From an uncultured bacterium (lineage in GTDB: Bacteria; Verrucomicrobiota; Lentisphaeria; Victivallales; UBA1829), in NCBI GenBank assembly GCA_900549415.1, contig URNX01000035.1, positions 1-34,737 of the forward strand: a stretch of 34,737 bases of DNA, in the 5' to 3' direction. Below the pieces are notes generated by a model. That model saw only the letters and a list, made by a program, of their open reading frames with translations, did not search any database and was not told the origin of the DNA. The stretch's first letter is position 1, and the number at the start of each line of letters is the position of its first letter. This document shows positions 15,042 to 23,051 of the stretch, in pieces. The position numbers were made by a program, and so were the translations under genes.

Positions 15042-15788
15042 TTAAAGTTGCATAATGTTCAAAGCTTCATCCCGGACTTTTTCTCCGGCGGAAAATTTGC
15101 AGCGGGAAACAAGCGAGCCTTTGGAAAGGGAACCCGCACTGCAGTCCAGCATCAGCGCGTTTGCATTTCCGGCGTGACGCAGATGAACCATGGAATCTGT
15201 TCCGTTCGTAAAATAGAATTGACATTTCTCGCCGGTAGAAGGAGCTATGCGGAGAGAATCAATGTAAAGCATGACGGAAGAGGGGGTTGCGCCCGGGACA
15301 CAAGTCAGGTTCAGTTTCTGGACCGCGGTCCGCTTTGCCGGCTTCTGAACGCTCCAGCCTCCGCTGAGCCAGGCGTTCATGGCGTAAGTCCTGTATGGAG
15401 GTTCTCCGGAAGAATCCAGCGCCGGATCGCCGACGATGTCATAAGGGCAGCGGTAATTGACATAACCGGCATATTTCCATTCCAGTTCCGGTTTGCTCCG
15501 GTCAATGCCTCTGAGGTATTGTGCCCACGCGCCGACGGCGGGCAGATAGTCGTCGTATGCATCCGCATAAAAAGTCGTCTGCAGACCGCATGTTTTCAAA
15601 TTGTTGATGCAGCTGATGCTTCGCGCTTTTTTGCGGGCGGAATTCAGCGCCGGCATCAGAATTCCGGCTAAGATGGCGATGATCGCAATCGTTACCAGGA
15701 GTTCTATAAGGGTGAAATTGTTGAATTTCCGTCTGAAATATGAAATGGGAGCCAGGAAAACACTTTTTCTGTCCGGATGAGTTTTCAT
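15042..15788 (-). CDS. Pseudopilin-like protein with prepilin-type N-terminal domain
   Basis: The 248-residue protein has a 24-residue basic leader, then FTLIELLVTIAIIAIL and GILMPALNSARKKAR, the pseudopilin helix with Glu5. Asn replaces the usual Gly before the cleavage site. The C-terminal His...DG motif is degenerate: LRHAGNANALMLDC has H-X9-D but Cys in place of Gly. It is equal in length and layout to the pseudopilin at 9456, and like it is followed after 21 nt by a giant secreted glycosidase. A perfect consensus promoter lies upstream. It is probably membrane-anchored; whether it helps secrete or tether the enzyme is inference. Confidence 0.84.
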   Translation of the reverse strand: MKTHPDRKSVFLAPISYFRRKFNNFTLIELLVTIAIIAILAGILMPALNSARKKARSISCINNLKTCGLQTTFYADAYDDYLPAVGAWAQYLRGIDRSKPELEWKYAGYVNYRCPYDIVGDPALDSSGEPPYRTYAMNAWLSGGWSVQKPAKRTAVQKLNLTCVPGATPSSVMLYIDSLRIAPSTGEKCQFYFTNGTDSMVHLRHAGNANALMLDCSAGSLSKGSLVSRCKFSAGEKVRDEALNIMQL

Positions 15789-15838
15789 CGTGTTGTCTGC
15801 CTTTCTTTATAGGTTTTCTGCATTTTTTGCAAACTCTC

Positions 15839-15866
15839 TTGACTTTCTATAATTATACGCTATTTT
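15839..15866 (+). promoter_or_regulatory. Candidate promoter of the AraC-type regulator
   Basis: TTGACT (15839-15844), 16 nt, TATTTT (15861-15866). The palindrome TATAATTATA (15848-15857) also offers a perfect TATAAT on this strand (15848-15853), with TTGCAA at 15827-15832 and a short 15 nt spacer. Which pair is used cannot be decided here. Confidence 0.45.
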
Positions 15867-15880
15867 ATGCTTTTTGTCAA
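15852..15880 (-). promoter_or_regulatory. Perfect consensus sigma70 promoter of the pseudopilin-glycosidase pair
   Basis: Read on the minus strand: TTGACA (15875-15880), exactly 17 nt, TATAAT (15852-15857). It lies 64 nt upstream of the pseudopilin start at 15788 and overlaps the divergent AraC promoter. Confidence 0.85.
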
Positions 15881-15938
15881 CGGACGATTTGTCGGAATAG
15901 GTGGAATGTTTGAAAAGATGCTTTCTGGGAGGATGTCG

Positions 15939-16787
15939 ATGTTTTGGGGTGCTTCAAAAGATGTTTTAAGTACGTTTCCGCTTCCGGTCCTGCTGGATTC
16001 GGTCACAGAACAATATTTTCAAAAGGGGAAAATTGTACGGCGAGATGGAATAAGCGGCAAGGCGGCGTGCTTTTTATGGCTTACTTCCGGACACTGCAGG
16101 GTCAAGGTCGCCGGAGAAGAGCAGACCATGACGGAGGGAATGATGTTTTATGTGCTTTACCGGGATACCTATGAGTTTGAAGTGCTTTCGGAGAAGTGCG
16201 TTCTCCGTTCGATCGGCTTCTATGGTCCGCTTGCCGAGGCTATTCTGCTTTCGTATTCGCTTCCGCGCTTCCTTGTATTTCAGCGGAGCGCGGAAGAGCT
16301 CTGGCTGGATCTTGTCCGGGTTGCCAGTTCCAACAATGAGCTGGACTGCCGGCATGTCGTTGCGCTGATTCTGGATCTGCTGGCATATGTCAGCAAATCG
16401 GGCGTTGGAGAAAATTCAATGGAGCGGCAGATGGAGCGCGCATTGGGACTCATTCAGCAGCAGCTCTCGAACCCGGAGCTCGGGGTCAATTATCTCTGTG
16501 AAAAACTGCTGATCTCCCGCTCCAAGCTGACGGAGATTTTCCACCGCTATTTCAAATGGTCGCCCGGACGGGAAATCCTGAACAGAAAACTTGCGCGTGC
16601 GTATTCGCTTCTTCGCGGCACGGACTATCCGGTCGCGAAAATTGCGCGGGAATGTGGATTCCGCGACCCGAAGACGTTTTCGCGGTTCATCCGGCGGTCG
16701 TCTGGATGCGGCCCGCGCGAATTCCGCGAACGGCACCGCAGGGAAAATGAAAAACCGGCTCCGAAGAATTACATGGAGCCGGTCTGA
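15939..16787 (+). CDS. AraC-family transcriptional regulator
   Basis: The C-terminal 100 residues hold the double helix-turn-helix of AraC proteins: NYLCEKLLISRSKLTEIFHR (first) and PVAKIARECGFRDPKTFSRF (second), followed by the usual G-x-x-PREFR end. The N-terminal part looks like a cupin-type sugar-sensing domain (SGHCRVKVAGEEQTM). I place the start at ATG 15939 because GGGAGG (15927-15932) lies 6 nt before it. In-frame ATGs at 15867, 15906, 15918 and 15933 have poorer ribosome sites, and 15867 would overlap the promoter. It is divergent from the pseudopilin/GH5-like pair, its likely target. Confidence 0.88.
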   Translation: MFWGASKDVLSTFPLPVLLDSVTEQYFQKGKIVRRDGISGKAACFLWLTSGHCRVKVAGEEQTMTEGMMFYVLYRDTYEFEVLSEKCVLRSIGFYGPLAEAILLSYSLPRFLVFQRSAEELWLDLVRVASSNNELDCRHVVALILDLLAYVSKSGVGENSMERQMERALGLIQQQLSNPELGVNYLCEKLLISRSKLTEIFHRYFKWSPGREILNRKLARAYSLLRGTDYPVAKIARECGFRDPKTFSRFIRRSSGCGPREFRERHRRENEKPAPKNYMEPV

Positions 16788-16803
16788 TACTCTGAAACTT
16801 TTT
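16754..16803. terminator. Bidirectional terminator inside the 3' end of the AraC gene
   Basis: ACCGGCTCC (16754-16762) pairs with GGAGCCGGT (16775-16783) around a 12 nt loop. On the minus strand it is followed by TTTTCATTTT; on the plus strand a T-run lies at 16799-16803. The two genes converge here (ends 16787 and 16803). Confidence 0.65.
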
Positions 16804-18245
16804 CAGAAAGCGTCCGGAATCCACTGATTCCGTGTGTCGGCGACGCCGAACAGCAACTCAGCACTCTTCATTTCCGGAGATGCCGGGGCGAGCCCGATCA
16901 CCAGCTTGTGTGTGCCCGCCTTGAGTTCGAGTTCCGCAAGCTGATTCTGCGGCGCCCGGTGGAACGCCGGAACCATCATGCCGCATTCGCGTCCGAAACG
17001 GAACTCGCCGTCAACCCATACCAGCATGTTTGCGGGAGTGTTGACCAGCAGACGGACCGTGCGGTCTGCAGCCAGGCGGAACTCCGTTTCCAGCATCAGC
17101 AGCGATTCGCCCGGAAGCGTTGTGAAGTCGACGGTCGTCAGATTTCCCGGAAGCAGAATCTCTTTTGCATCGGCGGCGGGAACCGGTTTGAACTTGCGGT
17201 AGTCCTCCGCGAACCACGGGCGGAACACCGAACGTTTCGCCCGGATCGCAAACGGCTTCAGGTCGAACGGAAGAACCGGCGTCTGCTTCAGTGTGACTTT
17301 ATCCTTCAGTGCAACCACAAGATCGGTGAACTCGTCGAGTGTCGCCGGCGCCTGAATGCCGGTAACCTCCTTGCTGACCACGAGGGAGCGTCCGATGGGG
17401 CGGAGCCATTCGCCGCTGACCAGTTCCGGGTTGATGAGACCGAAAATTGCGCCGACGGTTGCGCCGGTGCAGTCGGCGTCCTGTCCGCAGTTGACTGCAA
17501 GGCAGATGGTCTTTCCGAAGTCGCCGTTGCCGAGCAGCAGAGCCATGACCATGAACGGAAGATTCATTTTGACGTCGGTGAAGTTTGCGCTTCCGTAATG
17601 TTTCATGATTTCTGCTCGGACGGTTTCCGGCGTGCCGTTTTCACACCAGCCGATTGTGTCGCGGATGGCGCGGGCGAGAGTGGATTCTGCGGGAATGCAG
17701 GCGAGTCCCGTTTCAACGAGTTTGCGCAGGTCGGATTCGACGAACGCCTGACTTTCGAGTGCGGCAAGGAACTGTTCCGCATAGACGCCGTTGCCCGCAT
17801 GGTCGACGCACGCGTCTTCGTATGCGAACTTTGCGGCGAGTTCGGGATTTCCCGGCGCGAGACACGCCCAGAGTTCACTGCGGATGGCTGCGCCAAGTCC
17901 GTCGACGAACCAGTTGTCGTACATTCCGCAGAGCGGCGCGGGGATTCCGCGTTTGATGTTGCGGATGGCAAGTCCGTACTCGTCGAACGGGAAGTCGATG
18001 CATTCCGGCCAGGCTTTTGCGAAGAGTTCGCGGCTGACAACGCCGTTCCACTCCTTGTCGAGTTTGCACGCCCAGAGGACCTGCAGATCGAGGTCGTCGT
18101 TCGGCATCATCGCGGTCGGAACCGGGTCGTAATATGAAAGATTCAGCGGGCCCGTGCTGCCTTCCCAGGGCTGTCCCAGCGTTCCGCCCACGGCTTTTCC
18201 CAGCCATGCGCCCAATACTTTTCCGCGGTATTCCGCATCCGTCAT
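16803..18245 (-). CDS. ADP-ribosylglycohydrolase-family protein with C-terminal beta domain
   Basis: The 480-residue protein opens with YRGKVLGAWLGKAVGGTLG, the DraG-type start, followed by NDDLDLQ (Asn49-Asp50-Asp51; the usual metal-binding motif is TDDT). The second metal site is NCGQDADCTGATVGAIFG (Asp256, Asp258). Residues about 1-300 form the helical hydrolase domain. Residues about 360-480 look like an all-beta domain (ADRTVRLLVNTPANMLVWVDG) resembling a sugar-binding jelly-roll, an unusual addition. Lying in a glycosidase region, it could hydrolyse a nucleoside or other N-glycosidic bond rather than ADP-ribose-protein; that is inference. It has its own promoter (18289-18317) and AAGGAGG at 18253-18259. 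Confidence 0.82.
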   Translation of the reverse strand: MTDAEYRGKVLGAWLGKAVGGTLGQPWEGSTGPLNLSYYDPVPTAMMPNDDLDLQVLWACKLDKEWNGVVSRELFAKAWPECIDFPFDEYGLAIRNIKRGIPAPLCGMYDNWFVDGLGAAIRSELWACLAPGNPELAAKFAYEDACVDHAGNGVYAEQFLAALESQAFVESDLRKLVETGLACIPAESTLARAIRDTIGWCENGTPETVRAEIMKHYGSANFTDVKMNLPFMVMALLLGNGDFGKTICLAVNCGQDADCTGATVGAIFGLINPELVSGEWLRPIGRSLVVSKEVTGIQAPATLDEFTDLVVALKDKVTLKQTPVLPFDLKPFAIRAKRSVFRPWFAEDYRKFKPVPAADAKEILLPGNLTTVDFTTLPGESLLMLETEFRLAADRTVRLLVNTPANMLVWVDGEFRFGRECGMMVPAFHRAPQNQLAELELKAGTHKLVIGLAPASPEMKSAELLFGVADTRNQWIPDAF

Positions 18246-18276
18246 AGAAAATCCTCCTTGAATTTTTCTGTTTTAC

Positions 18277-18289
18277 TGCAACTGTTGCA
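18277..18289. promoter_or_regulatory. Candidate operator TGCAAC-T-GTTGCA
   Basis: A perfect 6+1+6 palindrome abuts and overlaps by one base the -10 of the ADP-ribosylglycohydrolase promoter, a classic repressor position. No cognate regulator can be named. Confidence 0.45.
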
Positions 18290-18317
18290 ATATAGTTTTG
18301 AAAGGGGAAAAAGTCAA
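18289..18317 (-). promoter_or_regulatory. Sigma70-type promoter of the ADP-ribosylglycohydrolase gene
   Basis: Minus strand: TTGACT (18312-18317), 17 nt, TATATT (18289-18294). Confidence 0.78.
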
Positions 18318-18328
18318 GCGGAAATCTG

Positions 18329-18367
18329 AAAAAAAGAACCCCGCCGCAAAAAGTTTTTGAGACGGGG
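18329..18367 (-). terminator. Intrinsic terminator of the prs-bamA operon
   Basis: On the minus strand CCCCGTC (18367-18361) pairs with GGCGGGG (18345-18339, one G-U pair) around an inner A/U stem, then TTCTTTTTTT. It lies 27 nt past the bamA stop. Confidence 0.88.
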
Positions 18368-18393
18368 GAACGGACGGGATGTTTCCGGAACGC

Positions 18394-20697
18394 TTAGAAC
18401 ATGGAGATTCCCATGCTGAAGTGGAAGCGGATCCGGTTTGCAACGCCGCGCTGGTTGTTGAGCAGCGGGTAGGCGAGGTCGAGGCGGATCGGGGCGTTGA
18501 CCACGGGGAGTTTGATGCGCAGTCCGTAACCGATGCCGATGTTCGGAGAGGAGAACGGACCGAAGCGCGAATGTGTGGCATTGCCGACGTCGACGAAAAC
18601 TGCGCCGCGGATGAAATCCCAGATCGGGTGCGAAACTTCAGATGTGAGGACATACATGAAGTCGCCGCCATAGTTGTCCTTGTTCCGGTCGGTCGGGCCG
18701 ATGGAGCGGTAGGGGAAGCCGCGGACAGAGTCGCCGCCGCCGAGGAAGTAGCGTTCATAGAGCGGCGGATCCTTTTTCCAGTCGCCGATGGAGCCGATCA
18801 TGCCGATTTTTCCGCCGATTGACCAGATGAACATCTTGTCGAAGATGGGGTAATAGTTCATGCCTTTGAGTTCGAGGCGGTAGTAGTTGTTGCTTCCGCC
18901 GAAGAGTTCAGAGGAGACGGAGCCGAGGAGGTTCACCATGTATCCGGAGGTCGGATCGAGCGCGTTGTCGCGTGTATCACGCTCCAGACTCAGGTGAAAA
19001 CGTCCGACGTAGCTTCCGCCTTTTTCCTTCTGGAAGATTTCCGACATGTGTTTGCTCATACTGTGGATGCGGACGTGTTCAAAGGTGTATCCGCCGCTGA
19101 TGGTGGTGAAGTCGTCGAATATGCGTTTGGTGAGTGCGGTAGTCACGCCGAGCCGCTGTTCTTCCCAGTCATCGTATTCCACATTGCGCAGATAGCCTGA
19201 AACATCCCAGCGGAGCGGAATGCCGAAGAGCCACGGTTCCGTGAAGTCCGCCTCGAAATTGTAGCGCTTGAGTCCGTACATCGCGAGGATTCGCGCGCGC
19301 TGACCGCCGCCGGTGAAGTAGTTGTACGGATCGAGAATATCCATGTTGGAATGGGTCAGTTCGATCATGCCCGCGAGACTGTCCGAATCCGACCAGCCGG
19401 CGCCGATTTTTGCGTTCAGGAAGTTCTTTTCTTCAACGCGGATGTCAATGTCCTTCTTGTCCGCTTCGGGTGAATTGATGGAGACCGCTTCGACTTTATT
19501 GAAGTAGCCCATGCCCATGAGGCGCGACTTGGAGGCACTGATGAGATGTTTGTCGACCGGGTCGTCCGGCTCAATCGCGAGCTCGCGGCGGATCACATGA
19601 TCCTTTGTCCATTTGTTGCCGGAGATGAAAACGTCGCGCACCTTGTAGGGCTTTCCCTCGACGATATCGACGATGAGATCAACTTTATGGTTCGGGTAGT
19701 CGGGAATGCGCTTGACCTGGCAGACGAGATCCGCGTACCCCATCGGGGAATAGCGGTCGTCGACGGCCTGTGTGGTTGCGCGTTCGGCGAGACTGCTGAA
19801 AGTGTCGCCTGTCTTGAGCGTGAGAAGCGGTGTGAGCTCCTCCGTTTTCAGACGTTCGTTTCCGGTGATGGAAACTTCGCCGATTTTGTACGGTTCCCCT
19901 TCATCCAGGATGAATTCGATGGAAACATGTTCCGGGTCGGCTTTGTCTTCATGAACGCGAACCTCCTTGACGACGAAATCGAGGTAGCCCTTGGTCCAGT
20001 AGAGGTCGCGGAGGCGCACAATATCGTTGTCGAGTTCACGCCGGTTGAAGAGTCCGAGGTCGAGGAACGGAATCCAGTTGAGCCAGGAGTGCTGGTTCAT
20101 GACCGCATTTTTCAGTTCGCTTTCGGAAAACGCCGCGGCATTCGTGAAAACCACTTGATCGATTTTCTGCTTGAGATTTTCCTTGATGCGGAATTCGATG
20201 GTGACGGAACCGTCCTTTTCGGTGATGAGACGCGGATCAATCTGCGCGTCGTGGTGTCCGGCGTCCGAGTAGAACTTGCGCAGGGCGTTGGCGGAATCGA
20301 TGAGACGTTTGTCATTGAGGAGACCGCCGGAGGTGAGGGTGATTTTTTCGCGCAGCTTCTCCTCGCTGAATTTTTCGTTTCCGGTGATGATGATTTTATT
20401 GATGACCGCTTTCGGGGCAATCCGGAAGACAAGGTCGATTTTGCCGTTCGGAGCCTTTTTCGTTTCGGCGGTGACATCGGAGAAGAAGCCGGTGGCGTGC
20501 AGTCGTTTGATGTCGTCGTTGACGATGCGTTCGTCGTAGCGCGCGCCTTTGCGGCTCTGGACGTTCATGCGGAAGATGTCATCGGTGAAGCGCCCGCTGT
20601 CCGGCTGTTCAAACGAGACGGAATTCAGCTCCTGGGCGAATGCGGCGGAGCAGAGGAGAAAGCAGACGCAGAGAGCGGAGAGGCTGTCTTTTTTCAT
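18394..20697 (-). CDS. bamA: Outer membrane protein assembly factor BamA
   Basis: The 767-residue protein has a signal peptide (1-21, ending AAFA). Several POTRA repeats fill about 25-430, each with a GN-containing strand (IIITGNEKF, VSITGNERL, VFISGNKW). The C-terminal half is the 16-stranded Omp85 barrel, with SVRGFPYR (the VRGF loop motif at 658-661) and a terminal Phe as required for barrel insertion. It inserts outer membrane proteins, which supports a double-membraned host. It is the last gene of the operon, 21 nt after dnaB, and is followed by a strong terminator. This is an unusual place for bamA, which usually lies beside skp/ompH and lpxD. Confidence 0.95.
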   Translation of the reverse strand: MKKDSLSALCVCFLLCSAAFAQELNSVSFEQPDSGRFTDDIFRMNVQSRKGARYDERIVNDDIKRLHATGFFSDVTAETKKAPNGKIDLVFRIAPKAVINKIIITGNEKFSEEKLREKITLTSGGLLNDKRLIDSANALRKFYSDAGHHDAQIDPRLITEKDGSVTIEFRIKENLKQKIDQVVFTNAAAFSESELKNAVMNQHSWLNWIPFLDLGLFNRRELDNDIVRLRDLYWTKGYLDFVVKEVRVHEDKADPEHVSIEFILDEGEPYKIGEVSITGNERLKTEELTPLLTLKTGDTFSSLAERATTQAVDDRYSPMGYADLVCQVKRIPDYPNHKVDLIVDIVEGKPYKVRDVFISGNKWTKDHVIRRELAIEPDDPVDKHLISASKSRLMGMGYFNKVEAVSINSPEADKKDIDIRVEEKNFLNAKIGAGWSDSDSLAGMIELTHSNMDILDPYNYFTGGGQRARILAMYGLKRYNFEADFTEPWLFGIPLRWDVSGYLRNVEYDDWEEQRLGVTTALTKRIFDDFTTISGGYTFEHVRIHSMSKHMSEIFQKEKGGSYVGRFHLSLERDTRDNALDPTSGYMVNLLGSVSSELFGGSNNYYRLELKGMNYYPIFDKMFIWSIGGKIGMIGSIGDWKKDPPLYERYFLGGGDSVRGFPYRSIGPTDRNKDNYGGDFMYVLTSEVSHPIWDFIRGAVFVDVGNATHSRFGPFSSPNIGIGYGLRIKLPVVNAPIRLDLAYPLLNNQRGVANRIRFHFSMGISMF

Positions 20698-20718
20698 GGT
20701 GCGGGGGGCTCCTGTTGG

Positions 20719-22284
20719 TTAATCTTTCTTGACGGGAACGTCTTCGTTGCCGTATTTGTGTTCGATGCAGCGGAACTCCATGAGCTGCGGGATGAAGCGC
20801 ATGTTGACAATGCCGGTGCGTCCGTTACGGTTTTTTTCGACGATGAGCATGGATTTGATTCCGTCCTTCTGCCCTTCGGCATTGTCCTCTTTGGATTCAT
20901 CGCGGTTTCGATGCAGGAAGACGACCAGGTCGGCGTCCTGTTCGATTGCGCCCGATTCGCGCAGGTGGCTCAGTTTGGGGAGGGGGTTCTCCTTCGGGTT
21001 CGTCGATTTTTCGGATTCACGGCTCAACTGCGCGAGAACGAGAACGGGAACGTTCAGCTCTTTTGCAATGGCCTTGAGTCCGCCGGAAATCGCGGCAACT
21101 TCAACCTGGCGGCTTTCCGCGGAACGGTCACCCGCGCGCATCAGCTGGAGGTAGTCGATGACGATGAGGTCGATTCCGTTCAGCTCCTTCAGCTTCCGGG
21201 CTTTTGCGCGGAGTTCGAAAACGGAGATTGCGCTGGTGGAGTCGATATAAAGATTGGCGCGCCGGAGACTGTCGACTGCGGCTGCGAGGCGCTGGGTGTC
21301 CGCGTCCTGGAGCGAACCTTCGTAAATAGCGGAAAGCGGAACTTTGGCTTCGGTGCAGAGCAGACGCTGAATAATCTGTTTGTCGGTCATTTCCAGCGAG
21401 AAGAACGCGACTTTTTTGCGGCTTGCCGGGCCGTCGGTTTCGCGGTTGATGATGTTCCGGACGATGTTGAGTGCGAGCGCGGTTTTCCCGATGGAGGGAC
21501 GTGCTGCGAGGACGAACATTTCGCCGGGTTTCAGTCCTCCGCCGATCAGCCGGTCAAGGTCGGGAAATTCTGTCGGGATACCCGGAGCGACTTTGTGCTG
21601 CGCGATTTCCATCAGGTCGTTGAAGGTGGATTTGAGGAGAGCGCGGAGTTCGACGATTTCGGACTGGACAAATTTGTTTCGCACCTGGAAGATCTCGGAT
21701 TCCACGGTGTCGAGAAGTTCTTTGATGTTTTCGTGTCCCTGCTTGCAGAGTTCGAGAGACATGGAACATGTTTTCATCATTTCCCGCAGCATGGCGTAGT
21801 CGCGGAGCAGATGACACCACGATTCAAGGTGCGCCGCGCTGACGATGTAGGTCTGGATTTCGACAAGAGCTTCGAGTCCGCCGATCATCTCCAGGCGTCC
21901 GGCGCGGGAGAGCCAGTCGCTGACGGAAAGCACGTCGATGGCGAGTTTTCCTTCGGAGAGGTTGAGCATCGCCTCGTAGATTGCGGCGTGCATCGGCTCA
22001 TGGAACATGGTTGCGGCGACGCGGCGGAAGAAGGGGTTGCCCATAGCGGAGGCGGCTTCCTTTGCGTATTTCTTCTTTTTTTCGGAAGATGCGACGCTGC
22101 CGAGGATGGATGAGACGGTTGTGAAGTTTGTCGGGTCGAGAAAGATGGCGGAAAGAACGGATTTTTCCGCTTCGAGATCAAAAGGCAGAGAATCCGCGGA
22201 CGCGATTTTCAGCGTACGCGGATGATAATCCGGAGCGGTCGGAGCGAGTGCTCCGACCGGATTCTGGGTCGTGGGGTCGGGCAT
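20719..22284 (-). CDS. dnaB: Replicative DNA helicase DnaB
   Basis: The 521-residue protein has the DnaB N-terminal domain (about 33-165) and the RecA-like helicase domain. Walker A is ARPSIGKT (261-268; Ile replaces the common Met), Walker B LIVIDYLQL (373-381), and the arginine-finger strand IVEKNRNGRTG lies at 481-491. No intein interrupts the P-loop. A lysine-rich insertion (about 65-78, SSEKKKKYAKEAA) enlarges the N-terminal domain compared with Escherichia coli (471 aa). It starts 2 nt after rplI, the common rplI-dnaB linkage. Confidence 0.96.
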   Translation of the reverse strand: MPDPTTQNPVGALAPTAPDYHPRTLKIASADSLPFDLEAEKSVLSAIFLDPTNFTTVSSILGSVASSEKKKKYAKEAASAMGNPFFRRVAATMFHEPMHAAIYEAMLNLSEGKLAIDVLSVSDWLSRAGRLEMIGGLEALVEIQTYIVSAAHLESWCHLLRDYAMLREMMKTCSMSLELCKQGHENIKELLDTVESEIFQVRNKFVQSEIVELRALLKSTFNDLMEIAQHKVAPGIPTEFPDLDRLIGGGLKPGEMFVLAARPSIGKTALALNIVRNIINRETDGPASRKKVAFFSLEMTDKQIIQRLLCTEAKVPLSAIYEGSLQDADTQRLAAAVDSLRRANLYIDSTSAISVFELRAKARKLKELNGIDLIVIDYLQLMRAGDRSAESRQVEVAAISGGLKAIAKELNVPVLVLAQLSRESEKSTNPKENPLPKLSHLRESGAIEQDADLVVFLHRNRDESKEDNAEGQKDGIKSMLIVEKNRNGRTGIVNMRFIPQLMEFRCIEHKYGNEDVPVKKD

Positions 22285-22286
22285 TA

Positions 22287-22739
22287 TTACGCACGAACGA
22301 CGTTGACCTTGACGTCAACAACGACTTTCGGATGCAGCTTGACCGGGACGATGTATTCGCCGCAGGTACGGATCTGGGAATCCAGGTGGATTCTCTGATG
22401 GGAGACGGCGACGCCGAGAGCGGCGATCGCGTCGGCGATCATGCGATCCGTAACGGAGCCGAAGAGGTGACCGTCATCGGAAGCCTGGAGGTGCAGTTCG
22501 ACTGCGAGTTCCTGGAGCTTGGCGGCGACGCCCTGAGCGGCTTCGAATTCAGCCTGGCGCTGAGCTTCGATTTTTTCCTTGTGCGCGGCGAGCTGTCTGA
22601 GAGCGGCCGTGGTGGCAACGGCTGCAAGTTTTCTCGGAAGGAGAAAGTTTCTTGCATAGCCGGGAGCGACATGGACTTCCTCACCGGCGAGGCCGAGGTC
22701 TTCGACGTCCTGGAGAAGGATCAATTTCATGGAGGCCAT
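22287..22739 (-). CDS. rplI: 50S ribosomal protein L9
   Basis: The 150-residue protein has the L9 signature near the N terminus (LILLQDVEDLGLAGEEVHVAPGYARNFLLPR), the long connecting helix (about 45-75) and the C-terminal rRNA-binding domain (GHLFGSVTDRMIADAI). AAGGAAG precedes the ATG; MKLILL three codons in is an alternative start. It is part of the rpsF-ssb-rpsR-rplI cluster. Confidence 0.96.
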   Translation of the reverse strand: MASMKLILLQDVEDLGLAGEEVHVAPGYARNFLLPRKLAAVATTAALRQLAAHKEKIEAQRQAEFEAAQGVAAKLQELAVELHLQASDDGHLFGSVTDRMIADAIAALGVAVSHQRIHLDSQIRTCGEYIVPVKLHPKVVVDVKVNVVRA

Positions 22740-22772
22740 AGTAATGTCTTCCTTATGCGTTAGGGGTTGAAG

Positions 22773-23012
22773 TTAGAGAACGAGACTGACGATTCTAGCT
22801 CTCTTGACGGCGACCGCGAGCATCTTCTGATGCTTCAGGCAGGTACCCGTAATGCGGCGCGGAAGAATACGGCCTTTTTCGGTCTGGAACTTCTTGAGAA
22901 GTTCAGCATCCTTGAAGTCGATGTAAGCGATTTTGTTTTCGCAAAGTCTGCAAATTTTCGGCTTTGCGATACGTCTTTTCATGCGGCGTTTTTTGTTCTG
23001 GACCATTGCCAT
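22773..23012 (-). CDS. rpsR: 30S ribosomal protein S18
   Basis: The 79-residue protein carries the S18 motifs CRLCENK, IDFKDAELLKKF, GRILPRRITGTC and HQKMLAVAVKRAR. The Cys pair plus later Cys are those of ordinary S18. It sits between ssb and rplI, as in most bacteria. Confidence 0.97.
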   Translation of the reverse strand: MAMVQNKKRRMKRRIAKPKICRLCENKIAYIDFKDAELLKKFQTEKGRILPRRITGTCLKHQKMLAVAVKRARIVSLVL

Positions 23013-23051
23013 TTATAAAACTCCTGTTTTATGGTATTTTCACTTGGTTGA

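Noticed and set aside
15867..15938. Longer AraC-type protein from ATG 15867
   Set aside because: That ATG overlaps the promoter elements and lacks a ribosome site; 15939 has GGGAGG at 6 nt.
19546..22113. 855-codon plus-strand open frame over bamA and dnaB
   Set aside because: It is antisense to two unmistakable genes and has no recognisable protein features.
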